Under the pieces are notes generated by a model. It made no database searches. It saw only the letters and a program-made list of their open reading frames with translations, and was not told the DNA's origin. Shown here piece after piece: positions 54,081 to 64,000 of a stretch of 64,000 bases of DNA. The stretch covers positions 1 through 64,000 of the forward strand of contig JAAZXR010000013.1 in assembly GCA_014240065.1 (NCBI GenBank), read 5' to 3'. The DNA is from Myxococcales bacterium (lineage in GTDB: Bacteria; Myxococcota_A; Polyangia; Nannocystales; Nannocystaceae). Each line of letters starts with the position of its first letter. Position 1 is the first letter of the stretch. The position numbers were made by a program, and so were the translations under genes.

Positions 54081-54830
54081 TCAGCGTTGGGCTGTTGAGC
54101 TTGAGAGGGCCGGAGCGTCGGCGACCTCATATTGAGGATTCAGCGTGCCGGTGAAGCACGCGAGGGGAGGGAGCAAAAACCCGAGCAGGCAGACGCCGGC
54201 GAACGCGGGGCCGAGCGGCTCAAAGAGGCCCTTGAAGCGGCCGGTGGACAACCCTAGGGTCTTGAACATGCTGCTGAGGGCGTGGCTCAAATGACCAGCG
54301 AGCGCGCAGTTGGCGACCACATAGGCGCCGAAGATCAGCGGGTCTTGAAAGCTGAGGACGAAGTTATTGAACACGTCCGGGCGGCCCGAGGGGTCGAGCT
54401 GTGCGAAGTGCTCGCCGTGGACGACGCCGAGGGTGAAGTGGAGCACGTGATAGATCACGAAGGCCAGCACCGTGAGCCCGCTCCACATCATCGTCCGCGC
54501 GAACACCGACGTGCGCTGGTGCTTGACGACCCGGTAGCCTCGTGGACGGGCGGCGCGGTTGAGGTTGGACAGATACGCCGCGGCGGCGACGTGCAGCGCG
54601 ACGCAGGCGAGCAAGGAGAGCCGCGCGATCCACAGCAGCTTGACGATGTCGTGCTTGAGGAAGTGGGCGTAGCCGTTGTACGCGTCGCGGCCGAGGAACA
54701 TCTGAAGATGCCCGACCATGTGGCCGAGGACGAAGCCCGCGAGGGCGAAGCCCGTGACAGCCATCACAATTTTAAGCATGACCGTCGAGCGAAGGAGTGA
54801 TCTGGGATTCCCTGGAGATGCGGCGCTCAT
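54081..54830 (-). CDS. sdhC: Succinate dehydrogenase cytochrome b membrane anchor
   Basis: 249 residues, about five membrane helices, beginning [48 protein letters not shown]. Conserved histidines ([21 protein letters not shown]) are likely diheme ligands as in the single-anchor (type B) complexes of Bacillus and Wolinella. The length is close to the family. It anchors the SdhAB dimer, donates electrons to menaquinone and is first in the sdhC-sdhA-sdhB order. Confidence 0.92.
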   Translation of the reverse strand: MSAASPGNPRSLLRSTVMLKIVMAVTGFALAGFVLGHMVGHLQMFLGRDAYNGYAHFLKHDIVKLLWIARLSLLACVALHVAAAAYLSNLNRAARPRGYRVVKHQRTSVFARTMMWSGLTVLAFVIYHVLHFTLGVVHGEHFAQLDPSGRPDVFNNFVLSFQDPLIFGAYVVANCALAGHLSHALSSMFKTLGLSTGRFKGLFEPLGPAFAGVCLLGFLLPPLACFTGTLNPQYEVADAPALSSSTAQR

Positions 54831-54947
54831 CGTTCTCTACGCTCTCTTGTGGGGTGCAGCGTCCCTGCTCCCCGGTGCTGCGTCTAACATAAAGGCGCCG
54901 CGTGAGGGCCAAAAACCTCGGTCGGAGCGAGACGTGGGACGCAGGCG

Positions 54948-54983
54948 GAGACGCGAGGGGAGACGCGAGGGGAGACGCGAGGG
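54948..54983. repeat. Three tandem 12-bp units upstream of sdhC
   Basis: GAGACGCGAGGG is repeated three times exactly. It lies in the gap between the sdhC start (54830) and the FHA gene stop (55063), so it may belong to the sdh promoter region. Nothing else of note is seen in that gap. Confidence 0.65.
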
Positions 54984-55062
54984 GCGCCGCCGACTGCGCC
55001 CTCACGTGGCGCGCCTCGTCGCACATGGCGCGCACCGCGGCGGGAGGGGACACGCTGCGATG

Positions 55063-56043
55063 TCAGTGCACTGTGGGCGCCGCGAACGGGGTCCACGACA
55101 GCTCGAAGTGGCCGAGGAGGCACGGCGCGTCGGGCGTCAGCCGGACCACCGCCCGCGAGGGCCCGTCTGGGTCGTCGATGGGCCGCACGCCGTTGGTGCT
55201 CGCGAGGTCGTAGACCAAGAGCGTGTTGGGGGATTCCTCGCAGACCAGCGCGTGGACTCGAGACAAGTTCCGCCCGCTCCCGGCGAGGGAGCAGCGATCG
55301 CTGTATCGCCCGATAAGCAGGCCTTGGCGCAGCTGCCCTTCGTCGATCTCCAGCGTGCGGCTCTCGATGCGCCCGAGGGTGGAGCGCGGCGCGCTCAAGC
55401 GCAGCTCGCCGCGGAAGTCGTTGGGGCGCTCGATCACATCGGAGCTACGGTACCCGCCGACATGCGCCAGCCCCGGGAGGCATTCGAGGCCGTCCATGAT
55501 GGCCAGGTCGTCGCGGGAGACCCGCGTGAGGCGCCGGTGTACCTCGTCGGTGGCGCCTTCGAGGCGCTCCATGCCCGCCTCCCCGCCCGGCAATACGAAC
55601 AAGGTGGACGTGCCCACGACGATGCCCAGGTGCGACTCCGCCAGAACGCCGTCTACACGCTGTCCGTCGGCGAGCAGGATGCCACCGCGGCCGCCGAGAT
55701 CGTAGGCGCGCATGCGCAAGATCCCTTCGACGCCCTGCCAGATCGTAAGGAGCACGTGGCGCAAGCTCACCGATCGATCGCTTCGGATCCAGAGCGCGCA
55801 GCGCTGGTGACGACCTATCACCATGGCGGAGGGGAGATCGAACGGGCGGTCGAGTCGCATCTGCGCCGTCGGGAATCCCGAGGCGTCGAATGTCGCCACC
55901 AAAAACTGAGAGCTCGGAACTGCCCCGAGCATCGAGCGCAGCATGGAGAGGATCTGCTGCGGCCGCGAGTTTGCGACCGCGAACGATTCCCCGCCACCCT
56001 CTCGCGGGAGAGGTGGCTCCGACTGCCGGGATTTACGCGCCAT
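55063..56043 (-). CDS. Tandem FHA-domain protein
   Basis: 326 residues from the ATG at 56043; an in-frame extension to 56097 is possible. Two forkhead-associated domains are visible. The first is in residues ~65-155 (AMVIGRHQRCALWI ... VSLRHVLLTIWQG ... YDLGGRGGILLADG), with Gly-Arg, Ser-x2-His and Asn/Gly turns partly altered. The second (~245-326) has LLIGRYSDRCSLAGSGRNLSRVHALVCEE and LLVYDLASTNGVRPI, which retain Gly-Arg, Ser-Arg-x-His and the Thr-Asn-Gly loop. FHA domains bind phosphothreonine, so it may read kinase output such as that of the kinase at 44309. It is divergent from the bactofilin gene. Confidence 0.85.
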   Translation of the reverse strand: MARKSRQSEPPLPREGGGESFAVANSRPQQILSMLRSMLGAVPSSQFLVATFDASGFPTAQMRLDRPFDLPSAMVIGRHQRCALWIRSDRSVSLRHVLLTIWQGVEGILRMRAYDLGGRGGILLADGQRVDGVLAESHLGIVVGTSTLFVLPGGEAGMERLEGATDEVHRRLTRVSRDDLAIMDGLECLPGLAHVGGYRSSDVIERPNDFRGELRLSAPRSTLGRIESRTLEIDEGQLRQGLLIGRYSDRCSLAGSGRNLSRVHALVCEESPNTLLVYDLASTNGVRPIDDPDGPSRAVVRLTPDAPCLLGHFELSWTPFAAPTVH

Positions 56044-56294
56044 TGCACCACCATCGTACGTCTGTGACGCAGCGGCGTCTACTCCACGGGCCCGCACCGT
56101 TTTGCGGGGAAGGTGGCAAGATCAGTTGCCTCGGCATTCGCAGACCCCTTTGGCCTGCTAGGAGGGGGGATCCTCCCAAAGGCGGGGCCGGTGGGAGGGG
56201 AGCGGATCGCAGGCCGGGGGGGGGGCCGGCCGCCCAGATCGGAGGGGAGCGGAGGCCGCAGACGGCGCCGTGGGGCCGAAGGTCGGGCAAATGT

Positions 56295-56310
56295 ACCCGA
56301 CGCGTCGGGT
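56295..56310. promoter_or_regulatory. 16-bp perfect palindrome upstream of bactofilin
   Basis: ACCCGACGCGTCGGGT is fully self-complementary. It sits about 130 bases before the bactofilin ATG and fits a homodimeric regulator site. Confidence 0.5.
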
Positions 56311-56327
56311 TCGGCGGGGCGAGGTAT

Positions 56328-56342
56328 CGAACGCAGCGTTCG
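56328..56342. promoter_or_regulatory. 15-bp palindrome CGAACGC-A-GCGTTCG
   Basis: Seven-base arms with a one-base centre, 18 bases after the previous palindrome and directly before an AT-rich patch. It resembles, but does not match, the CGAAC-N4-GTTCG LexA box, because the inner spacing is five. Confidence 0.5.
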
Positions 56343-56441
56343 CTCCAAGCTTGGAAAATTAGTTGCAAAAAAACGCTACCCAACCGGCCCACGGTTAGGC
56401 GACCATGTGAGAGACGCGCCTGATCGGCGCCGCAGCTCACG

Positions 56442-56828
56442 ATGAAGAACGACGAGATCACAACGATATTGGGCAGAGGCTCGAAGTTTGAAGGAAAACT
56501 CACGTTTGAAGGCACCGTCCGCGTCGATGGAGACTTCTCGGGAGAGATCGAAACCGAAGGGGGCTTGATCATCGGTGAGACCGCTCAGGTGGAGGCCCAA
56601 GTCCACGCGGGCCGGGTGGTGGTGGAAGGCCAAGTGCGAGGCGATCTCAGCGCGAGCACCGACCTTGAGGTCCGGGCGACGGCGCGGGTGCAGGGCAACG
56701 TCATGGCGCCATCCTTGTCCGTAGATCGCGGCGCGATCATTCAAGGTCAGGTGCGGATGGTGGCGGATTCTTCGGTCAGGGCTCCCGCGGCCCCCCCCGA
56801 GCGACCGGTCGCGCAGCCCGCGAACTAG
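56442..56828 (+). CDS. Bactofilin
   Basis: 128 residues. The core is a beta-helix of hydrophobic-spaced turns (GSKFEGKLTFEGTVRVDGDFSGEIETEGGLIIGETAQVEAQVHAGRVVVEGQVRGDLSAS) as in BacM of Myxococcus. The short N-terminus and a Pro/Ala-rich C-terminal tail are typical. Bactofilins polymerise into cytoskeletal filaments without nucleotide and take part in cell shape and polar localisation. It is divergent from a tandem FHA protein. Confidence 0.92.
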   Translation: MKNDEITTILGRGSKFEGKLTFEGTVRVDGDFSGEIETEGGLIIGETAQVEAQVHAGRVVVEGQVRGDLSASTDLEVRATARVQGNVMAPSLSVDRGAIIQGQVRMVADSSVRAPAAPPERPVAQPAN

Positions 56829-57028
56829 CCGCGAAGCCGCGTAACTGGGCTGCGGAGGGGCACGCGTCACATCCGCGCATGGCCGCGCTTGCGGAGCCGA
56901 TAAATGGTGGCGTGGACGTTGACGCCCATGTGTCAGCGTGATAACTGCCGCCCGCCTGGTCCATGCGACGCGAAACGGAGCTTTCGCCACACGTCGCGCC
57001 TTCACGATCAACAGGCCAGGGAGCCCCG

Positions 57029-57490
57029 ATGCCCTACCCAACGTTCACGCTGCTCGCCGCGCCCGTCGTCGATATCGACGGCACCTTCTTTGTGCAGGGC
57101 GGCATATTTCTCCTCCTTTGTCTCATCCTTCACGTGCTGCTCTTTAAACCTTGGCTTAAAGTGCGTGACCTTCGAACGGTGCGCATCGACGGGGCGCTTG
57201 AGCGCTCTGAAGAGGTGCTCGCGCAGGCGAACGCGCTCGGCGACGAGTACGCCATGAACCTCAAGTCGGCGCGCGAGAAGGCCATGGGCACGCGCAGCGA
57301 TCAGCGCGTGGTGGCGGAGCGAGAGGAGGCCGCGGTGGTCGGGCGGGCTCGGTCCGAGGCCGCCGCGATGCTCGAGCAGACGCGCGGCGCGCTCGAGCAG
57401 GACGCCGCGGTCGCGCGCGACTCGCTGAGCGGCCGCGTGGACTCGCTCGCGAAAGACGTGGTCGCGAAGATCCTCGGGAGGGCAGCATGA
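57029..57490 (+). CDS. atpF': ATP synthase subunit b'
   Basis: 153 residues from the ATG at 57029, seven bases after AGGGAG; an earlier frame to 56963 is non-coding. A single hydrophobic helix (FFVQGGIFLLLCLILHVLLFKPWL) near the N-terminus is followed by a long charged helix. It is a short b-type stator subunit, one of two b-like subunits here. It starts the operon, and its stop overlaps the atpF start by four bases. Confidence 0.85.
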   Translation: MPYPTFTLLAAPVVDIDGTFFVQGGIFLLLCLILHVLLFKPWLKVRDLRTVRIDGALERSEEVLAQANALGDEYAMNLKSAREKAMGTRSDQRVVAEREEAAVVGRARSEAAAMLEQTRGALEQDAAVARDSLSGRVDSLAKDVVAKILGRAA

Positions 57491-58188
57491 GCCGCTTCGT
57501 GACCATCGCCCTCGCGTGTGCCGTCTTCGCCGGCGGCGTGAGCCTCGGGGCGGCCGCGACGCAAGCGGCGACCCTCACCGCGGTCGCGCCGGTTGACGAC
57601 GCGGGCGCGCCCTTGCTGGCGACCTCGCCCAGCGCGCAGGGAGGCGAGCACAAGGGGATCGCGTGGGGGTTCAAGAAACCCACCGCCGACGACCCGCGCA
57701 CGGGCATCGCGATCTTGTTCATCAACTTTGGCGTGCTGGCCTTCGTGCTGAACATGCTCTTGTTCAAGGCGCTCCGCGCCAAGCACGGGGTGAACCGCGC
57801 GACCATCCTCGAGGCGCTCGAGAAGGCGACCACCGCGACGGCGAACGCCGAGGCCGCCTTGGCCGAGTACCGACACAAGGTGGGGGGCCTCGACGCGGAA
57901 GTCGCCGACATCCTCGCCACCGCAGAGGCGCGCGCGCGCGAAGAGGCCGCGGCCATCGTCGCGCAGGCGCAGGTGGAGGCCGAGAAGATCAAGAGTGGCG
58001 CGGAGGCGACCGTGGCGCGCGAGACCGCCGCGAAGGTGCGCGCGCTCGAGTCCGAGGTCGTGGACCTGGCCATGGATCGCGCAGAGACGCTCTTGAAAGA
58101 GAAGTTCGGCGCGTCGGATCAACAGAGCGCGATCACGGCCTACGTCGGTGAAGTGTCGAGCGCCGAGCTTGGAGGGTCCGTCCGATGA
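57487..58188 (+). CDS. atpF: ATP synthase subunit b with N-terminal signal-like extension
   Basis: 233 residues. It has a hydrophobic, Ala-rich N-terminus (FVTIALACAVFAGGVSLGAAATQAA) resembling a cleavable signal peptide, a ~45-residue linker, then the membrane helix (TGIAILFINFGVLAFVLNMLLFKALRAK) and a long Ala/Glu-rich coiled coil. The second stator arm joins F1 to the membrane a subunit. It is longer than E. coli b (156). It overlaps atpH by four bases. Confidence 0.88.
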   Translation: MSRFVTIALACAVFAGGVSLGAAATQAATLTAVAPVDDAGAPLLATSPSAQGGEHKGIAWGFKKPTADDPRTGIAILFINFGVLAFVLNMLLFKALRAKHGVNRATILEALEKATTATANAEAALAEYRHKVGGLDAEVADILATAEARAREEAAAIVAQAQVEAEKIKSGAEATVARETAAKVRALESEVVDLAMDRAETLLKEKFGASDQQSAITAYVGEVSSAELGGSVR

Positions 58189-58742
58189 TTCCAGGAAACT
58201 TAGCCAAACGGTACGCGCGGGCGCTCCTTGAGCTCGCGGACTCTCCGATGAAGCGCGATCGCTTCGAGAAAGACTTGAACGCGTTGGCCGCGACCAGCGA
58301 GGTCCCCGATGAGACCGGCACGCCGCTCGCGCTCACGCTCGACGCGGGCCGCTACCCCTTGTCCCAGCGGCGTGCGCTCGGCGCGGCGATCTGCAAGCGG
58401 CTCATGGCCGACCCCACGGTCACCAAGTTCCTCGACCTCGTCGTCGAGCGCGGCCGCGCCTCCGGGCTGCCGCAAATCGCGAGGCAATACGCGGAGCTGG
58501 CCGACGCCCAAGCCGGCCGCGTGCGGGCCACGGTCAGCGCGGCGACCGCCATGGGGCCGGGCGCGCTGGCGCAGGTGAAGACGGCGCTTGAAGGAGCCAC
58601 CGGCAAGAAGGTGCTGCTCGAGCAAGAAGTGGATCCAGAGCTGATCGGCGGGGTGGTGACCCAAGTAGGGAGCTACCGCCTCGACCGCAGCGTGAAGACG
58701 ATGCTCGAGCAGATGCGCTCGGGACTCAAGCAGGGGGCCTGA
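58185..58742 (+). CDS. atpH: ATP synthase delta subunit
   Basis: 185 residues. NLAKRYARALLELADSP opens the N-terminal helical domain of the OSCP/delta family, and VTQVGSYRLDRSVKTMLEQMRSGL is the conserved end (family form: GG.....D...D.S....L..L...L). It caps F1 and binds the b subunits. It is coupled to atpF and precedes atpA by 65 bases. Confidence 0.93.
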   Translation: MIPGNLAKRYARALLELADSPMKRDRFEKDLNALAATSEVPDETGTPLALTLDAGRYPLSQRRALGAAICKRLMADPTVTKFLDLVVERGRASGLPQIARQYAELADAQAGRVRATVSAATAMGPGALAQVKTALEGATGKKVLLEQEVDPELIGGVVTQVGSYRLDRSVKTMLEQMRSGLKQGA

Positions 58743-58807
58743 CCCTCAGGCATTTTTCAACCTCAACGAACTTCCAACGAAAACGAAATTAGAGAGCGAC
58801 GAGACAC

Positions 58808-60328
58808 ATGGAGATCAGAGCGGACGAAATCAGCCGGATCATCAAAGAGCAGATCCAAGGTGCAGACACCAAAACCTCGGTGATGGAGACCGGGACGGTC
58901 CTGACAGTCGGCGACGGTATCGCCCGCTGTTACGGCCTCGCGAACGCCATGGCCGGGGAGATGCTGGAGTTCCCGCACGGCGTGCGGGGGATGGTGCTCA
59001 ACCTCGAGGACGGCAACGTGGGCGTGGCGCTGCTCGGCAACGACCAGCTCATCAAAGAGGGCGACACCGTCAAGCGCACCGGCACCATCATGAGCGTGCC
59101 CGTGGGACAAGGCCTCGTCGGCCGCGTCGTGAACGCGCTCGGAGAGCCCATCGACGGCAAGGGCCCCATCGAGTCCAGCGAGGACCGCATCATCGAGGTG
59201 AAGGCGCCCGGCATCATCGCTCGAAAGTCGGTGCATGAGCCCATGCAGACCGGTCTCAAGCCGATCGACTCCATGGTGCCGATCGGTCGTGGTCAGCGCG
59301 AGCTCATCATCGGTGACCGCCAGACCGGTAAGACCGCCGTGGCTGTCGACGCCATCATCAATCAAAAGGGCCAGAACATGGTCTGCGTGTACGTGGCCAT
59401 CGGACAAAAGCAGTCCACGGTCGCCTCGGTCGTGGACCGCCTCGCCCGAGAGGGCGCCATGGAGTACACCATCGTGGTCGCGGCTTCGTCCTCCGAGTCG
59501 GCGCCGCTCCAATTCCTCGCGCCCTACACCGGCGTGACGATGGGCGAGTTCTTCCGTGACAACGGCGGCCACGCGCTGCTCGTGTACGACGATCTCTCCA
59601 AGCAGGCGGTGGCCTACCGCCAACTCTCGCTCCTGCTGCGCCGCCCACCCGGTCGTGAGGCCTACCCGGGCGACGTGTTCTACCTGCACAGCCGCCTGCT
59701 TGAGCGCGCGTGCAAGCTCTCGGACAAGGAGGGGGCCGGCTCGCTCACCGCGCTGCCCATCATCGAGACCCAGGCGGGCGACGTCTCGGCGTACATCCCC
59801 ACCAACGTCATCTCCATCACCGACGGCCAGATCTACCTCGAGAGCAACCTGTTCGCGTCGGGCATCCGCCCCGCGATCAACGTGGGCCTGTCCGTCTCTC
59901 GCGTCGGCGGATCCGCGCAGATCCCCGCCATGAAGAAGTACGCGGGGCCGCTGCGCACATCGCTGGCGCGCTATCGTGAGCTCGAGGCCTTCTCGCAGTT
60001 CGCCTCCGATCTCGACGCCGCCACGAAGGCGGAGTTGGATCGTGGTCAGCGGATGGTGGAGCTGCTCAAGCAGGGGCAGTACATCCCGATGAACGTGTCG
60101 CTGCAGGTGCTCTCGATCTTCGCGGGCACCCAGGGGTTCCTGGACGACATCGCGGTCGCGGACATCGGCCGCTTCGAGAAAGAGCTGCACGGCTTCATCT
60201 CCGACACGTACTCCAGCCTCCTGGACGACATCGCCAAGGCGCGCAAAAAGCCGGAGCTCAAGGCGGTCGAGGAGGGGCTCAAGGACGCCATCAGCACCTT
60301 CAAGTCCTCTCACTGGACGGCCAAGTAA
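58808..60328 (+). CDS. atpA: ATP synthase alpha subunit
   Basis: 506 residues. Walker A is [13 protein letters not shown], the conserved [14 protein letters not shown] and [29 protein letters not shown] lie before it, and [30 protein letters not shown] and the DELSEFD-like [27 protein letters not shown] motifs follow. Non-catalytic nucleotide-binding subunit of F1. Complete and typical. Confidence 0.98.
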   Translation: MEIRADEISRIIKEQIQGADTKTSVMETGTVLTVGDGIARCYGLANAMAGEMLEFPHGVRGMVLNLEDGNVGVALLGNDQLIKEGDTVKRTGTIMSVPVGQGLVGRVVNALGEPIDGKGPIESSEDRIIEVKAPGIIARKSVHEPMQTGLKPIDSMVPIGRGQRELIIGDRQTGKTAVAVDAIINQKGQNMVCVYVAIGQKQSTVASVVDRLAREGAMEYTIVVAASSSESAPLQFLAPYTGVTMGEFFRDNGGHALLVYDDLSKQAVAYRQLSLLLRRPPGREAYPGDVFYLHSRLLERACKLSDKEGAGSLTALPIIETQAGDVSAYIPTNVISITDGQIYLESNLFASGIRPAINVGLSVSRVGGSAQIPAMKKYAGPLRTSLARYRELEAFSQFASDLDAATKAELDRGQRMVELLKQGQYIPMNVSLQVLSIFAGTQGFLDDIAVADIGRFEKELHGFISDTYSSLLDDIAKARKKPELKAVEEGLKDAISTFKSSHWTAK

Positions 60329-60351
60329 CGACGAAAGGCTGACAGAGCACC

Positions 60352-61230
60352 ATGGCCACGCTTAAAGAAATTCGCGCGCGCATCGGGTCGGTGAAGAACA
60401 CCCGCAAGATCACGAGCGCCATGAGCCGCATCGCGAGCGCTCGCCTCGCGCGCGCGCAAAACGCCATGATGGCCGCGCGTCCCTTCGCGGAGCGCATGTC
60501 GACGATGGTGAGTCAGATCGTGGGTGAGCTCGGAGACGAGCAGGGCCACGAGCTGCTGTTGCAGCGCGGAGTCGAGCGCGTGGGGATCATCGTCGTGACC
60601 GCGGATCGCGGCCTCTGCGGCGGCTTCAACACCAACGCGACGCGGGTCGCCCAAGACCTCATCGAGCAAGAAAAGGCGGCGGGGCACGAGGTGGTCATCT
60701 CGTGTGTCGGCCGCAAAGGCGCCGTGTCCCTCGGGCACGCAGGACACGAGATCTTCGACAAGTATCCCGCGCCGGATCCAAAGACGAGCCTCGAGATCGC
60801 AGAGCGCGTCGCGGCGGACGCCGTGGAGGCGTTTAGCTTCCACGACGAGGGCGTCGAGGGTCTGCGCGTGGACCGTGTGGTCATCGTCTACAACCACTTT
60901 ATCAACGTGCTGACGCAGGACGTCCGCGCCGTCCAGCTCCTCCCGGTGCCCGCCGAGGGGGCCGAGGAGGGCCTCGGCGAGCGCAAAGTGGAGCCCAGCA
61001 TGGAGCAGCTGCTCTCGCACCTCCTGCCGATCTCCGTCGAGACCTCCGTGCAGACGGCCATGCTGAACTCTGCGGCGGCGGAGCTCGCCGCCAAACGCGT
61101 GGCCATGGACGCCGCGACCGACAACGCCTCTGAGCTCGTGGACGAGCTCACTCTTGAATACAACCGCGGCCGACAAGCCGCCATCACCACAGAACTTATC
61201 GAAATCGTCAGCGGCGCCCAAGCGGTGTAG
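60352..61230 (+). CDS. atpG: ATP synthase gamma subunit
   Basis: 292 residues. ATLKEIRARIGSVKNTRKITSAMSRIASARLARAQ is the N-terminal rotor helix, ITADRGLCGGFNTNATR-like (VVTADRGLCGGFN) the middle fold, and LNSAAAELAAKRVAMDAATDNASELV the C-terminal helix. It forms the rotating shaft inside alpha3beta3. Confidence 0.97.
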   Translation: MATLKEIRARIGSVKNTRKITSAMSRIASARLARAQNAMMAARPFAERMSTMVSQIVGELGDEQGHELLLQRGVERVGIIVVTADRGLCGGFNTNATRVAQDLIEQEKAAGHEVVISCVGRKGAVSLGHAGHEIFDKYPAPDPKTSLEIAERVAADAVEAFSFHDEGVEGLRVDRVVIVYNHFINVLTQDVRAVQLLPVPAEGAEEGLGERKVEPSMEQLLSHLLPISVETSVQTAMLNSAAAELAAKRVAMDAATDNASELVDELTLEYNRGRQAAITTELIEIVSGAQAV

Positions 61231-62874
<1,644 letters not shown>

Positions 62875-62892
62875 TCTGCGAGGAGCATCACC

Positions 62893-63327
62893 GTGGATGA
62901 ACTACTGACACTGGAGATCTTGACGCCTTCGGGCCCGTTGCTGACGGTGGAGGCCGGCGAAGAGCTGAGCGTTCCAGGCGTCGAGGTGCCAGGGCTCCTC
63001 GGTGAGCTCGGGGTGCTGCCGAGCCACATCCCCTTCGTGTCGCCGGTGCGACCCGGGGTGGTTCGCTTTAAGGTGGGCGACACCTCCCACCGCGTGGCGG
63101 TGGGCCAGGGCTTCGTGGAAATCTCGAACGTCGGGCGCGTGTCGATCCTCGTGGATCGTGCGGAGCGCGGCGCCGACGTGGACGTGGCGCAGGCCACCGC
63201 AGACGCGCAGGCCGCCGAGGGAGAGCTCGCGGGGCTCAAGGACGCCATCGACGACGCGGAGCACACCGTGGCCCGTGAGCGCCTCGGATGGCACCAGGCC
63301 CGCGTGCGCGCGGCCGAAGGGTCGTAG
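62893..63327 (+). CDS. atpC: ATP synthase epsilon subunit
   Basis: 144 residues from a GTG with GAGGAG upstream. LTLEILTPSGPLLTVEAGEELSVPGVEVPGLLGELGVLPSHIPFVSPVRPGVVRF is the beta-sandwich domain of the epsilon/delta family, and the C-terminal Ala-rich helices (QATADAQAAEGELAGLKDAIDDAEHTVARERL) are regulatory. It inhibits idle hydrolysis. It is the last gene of the operon, 18 bases after atpD. Confidence 0.95.
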   Translation: MDELLTLEILTPSGPLLTVEAGEELSVPGVEVPGLLGELGVLPSHIPFVSPVRPGVVRFKVGDTSHRVAVGQGFVEISNVGRVSILVDRAERGADVDVAQATADAQAAEGELAGLKDAIDDAEHTVARERLGWHQARVRAAEGS

Positions 63328-63359
63328 CCGGGGGCCGCGCCAGCGCTCGTGGCGGAGCG

Positions 63360-64000
63360 CTACGTGGCGCCGAGTCGCCTGCGCAAGAGCCACTCGCCGC
63401 AAAACCCGATGAGCATCAAGATGAGCGCCCACACGGAGGGCCACGCGGGCTCCATGTCGGCGCGGCTGACCGAGCGCGAGCCCTGCGGCGCGAGGGGGAC
63501 TCGCGCGGGGAAATTTGGGGTCTCGCTCAAGTCGTGCCACGCCCCCTTTGTTTCGCGAGCGAGCGCGCGGAGGTGCGGGCTTCCGAGGCGCGCGTCGAGG
63601 GGATAGAGCTCTTGGGAGGCGCGGGTGACTCGGAAGACCCGGCGCGCGGAGGTCGGGGGACGCTCGCGCTCGGAGACGGGAGCCGCGGTCTCGCCGGCAT
63701 CGTCAGGGCGCGGGGATGTCGGCGCGAAGCGGGCGGTGGCGACGAAGTTCCCCTCGGACTCGGGGGCGGTGAGGCTGAGGATCCCGGCGCCGTCGGGACC
63801 GGTGGTGAGCGTGCCCGTCTGGATCTCAAGGTCGTCGTCGAGGCCGCGGATCGACCACTCGATCTCCGCGTCTGGCTTGGGCGCGTACTCCTCGGACAAG
63901 GCCTCCACGCGCAGCGTGAGCGGAGCGCCGGGCGCGAGGCGAGTGTCGTTGGCTTCCAGGGAGAGGCGCTCTTCAGATTCGTCTTGCAAGAGCCAGCGCA
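63360..64000 (-). CDS. Membrane protein, C-terminal part (VWA/GATase-like membrane family, partial)
   Basis: The frame is open to the window edge (no start seen; the ATG-like start at 63989 is actually an in-frame TTG). RWLLQDESEERLSLEANDTRLAPGAPLTLRVEALSEEYAPKPDAEIEWSIRG resembles the C-terminal region of large myxobacterial membrane proteins that combine a VWA or glutamine-amidotransferase-like domain. That portion is outside the window. The visible part has Ig-like strands, then a single C-terminal membrane helix (PSVWALILMLIGFCGEWLLRRRL). Family assignment is from memory of similar sequences, so moderate confidence. It is convergent with atpC. Confidence 0.6.
   Translation of the reverse strand, partial: RWLLQDESEERLSLEANDTRLAPGAPLTLRVEALSEEYAPKPDAEIEWSIRGLDDDLEIQTGTLTTGPDGAGILSLTAPESEGNFVATARFAPTSPRPDDAGETAAPVSERERPPTSARRVFRVTRASQELYPLDARLGSPHLRALARETKGAWHDLSETPNFPARVPLAPQGSRSVSRADMEPAWPSVWALILMLIGFCGEWLLRRRLGAT

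Larger units (their letters stand above)
56044..56441. other. Divergent regulatory region between FHA and bactofilin genes
   Basis: About 400 bases with no credible ORF. It contains a nine-G run near 56217-56225, two perfect palindromes (56295-56310, 56328-56342) and an AT-rich patch (about 56354-56382). This organisation suits divergent promoters with operators. Confidence 0.5.

Noticed and set aside
54718-56067. 449-residue plus-strand frame
   Set aside because: It covers the FHA gene and sdhC 5' end in antisense and has no motif; both FHA domains are on the minus strand.
56328-56342. Possible LexA-type SOS box
   Set aside because: The known Gram-positive-type box is CGAAC-N4-GTTCG. Here the inner spacing is five and no SOS gene is adjacent, so only a generic palindrome is claimed.

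Overview
The window is GC-rich chromosomal DNA (visibly around 65-70% GC) packed with genes on both strands. Its content points to a myxobacterium-type organism (phylum Myxococcota). Long Gly-Asp spacers behind lipoprotein signals, tandem myxobacterial cysteine-rich repeats, a eukaryotic-like Ser/Thr kinase with a membrane tail, FHA proteins, a bactofilin and a hybrid histidine kinase all fit. The (GD)n spacers resemble those I know from Nannocystis, Plesiocystis and Enhygromyxa relatives; that placement is inference. No rRNA, tRNA, CRISPR array, insertion sequence or prophage gene was recognised.

Layout. 1-11200: a partial zinc-ribbon/charged-helix protein, an MCP-like soluble sensor, gltX, a glycosyltransferase, a large membrane protein, a macro-domain protein, nadB with an overlapping lipoprotein gene, a lytic transglycosylase and an AIM24-like protein. 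11251-13443 (+): pgsA, pabB and a PHA-system-like small protein. 18752-13448 (-): a housekeeping run prfA-zapA-tyrS-SDR-hypothetical-lspA. 18902-23634: a coiled-coil protein, a coupled UPF0158/DUF429 pair, panD and a small protein with a possible caspase-like His/Cys pair. 23783-38140: an accessory island of secreted proteins. It holds four lipoproteins with (GD)n spacers (19 cysteine-rich repeats, a serine hydrolase, FG-GAP repeats, a VWA domain), a TPR protein, a methyltransferase, a hybrid histidine kinase and a winged-helix protein. 38555-44209: purL and purQ, a 69-residue protein, a PduO-type cobalamin adenosyltransferase and a two-domain sulfurtransferase. 44309-46420: the Ser/Thr kinase. 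46518-54830 (-): a TCA block (sucD, sucC, mdh, then sdhB, sdhA, sdhC), interrupted by a + strand PLP enzyme/PepSY pair. 55063-56828: a two-FHA protein divergent from a bactofilin. 57029-63327 (+): the ATP synthase operon b'-b-delta-alpha-gamma-epsilon order with beta before epsilon, lacking a and c. The window ends inside a membrane protein gene (-).

How it fits together. Core energy metabolism (TCA enzymes, succinate dehydrogenase, F1 plus stator) sits beside purine, NAD, pantothenate, folate and phospholipid genes. Between them lies the cell-surface island, whose hexanucleotide repeats can change length without breaking the reading frame. The best candidates for something undescribed are that island, the His/Cys protein at 23014-23634, and the helically phased 11-bp repeats upstream of purL, which face a divergent winged-helix gene.
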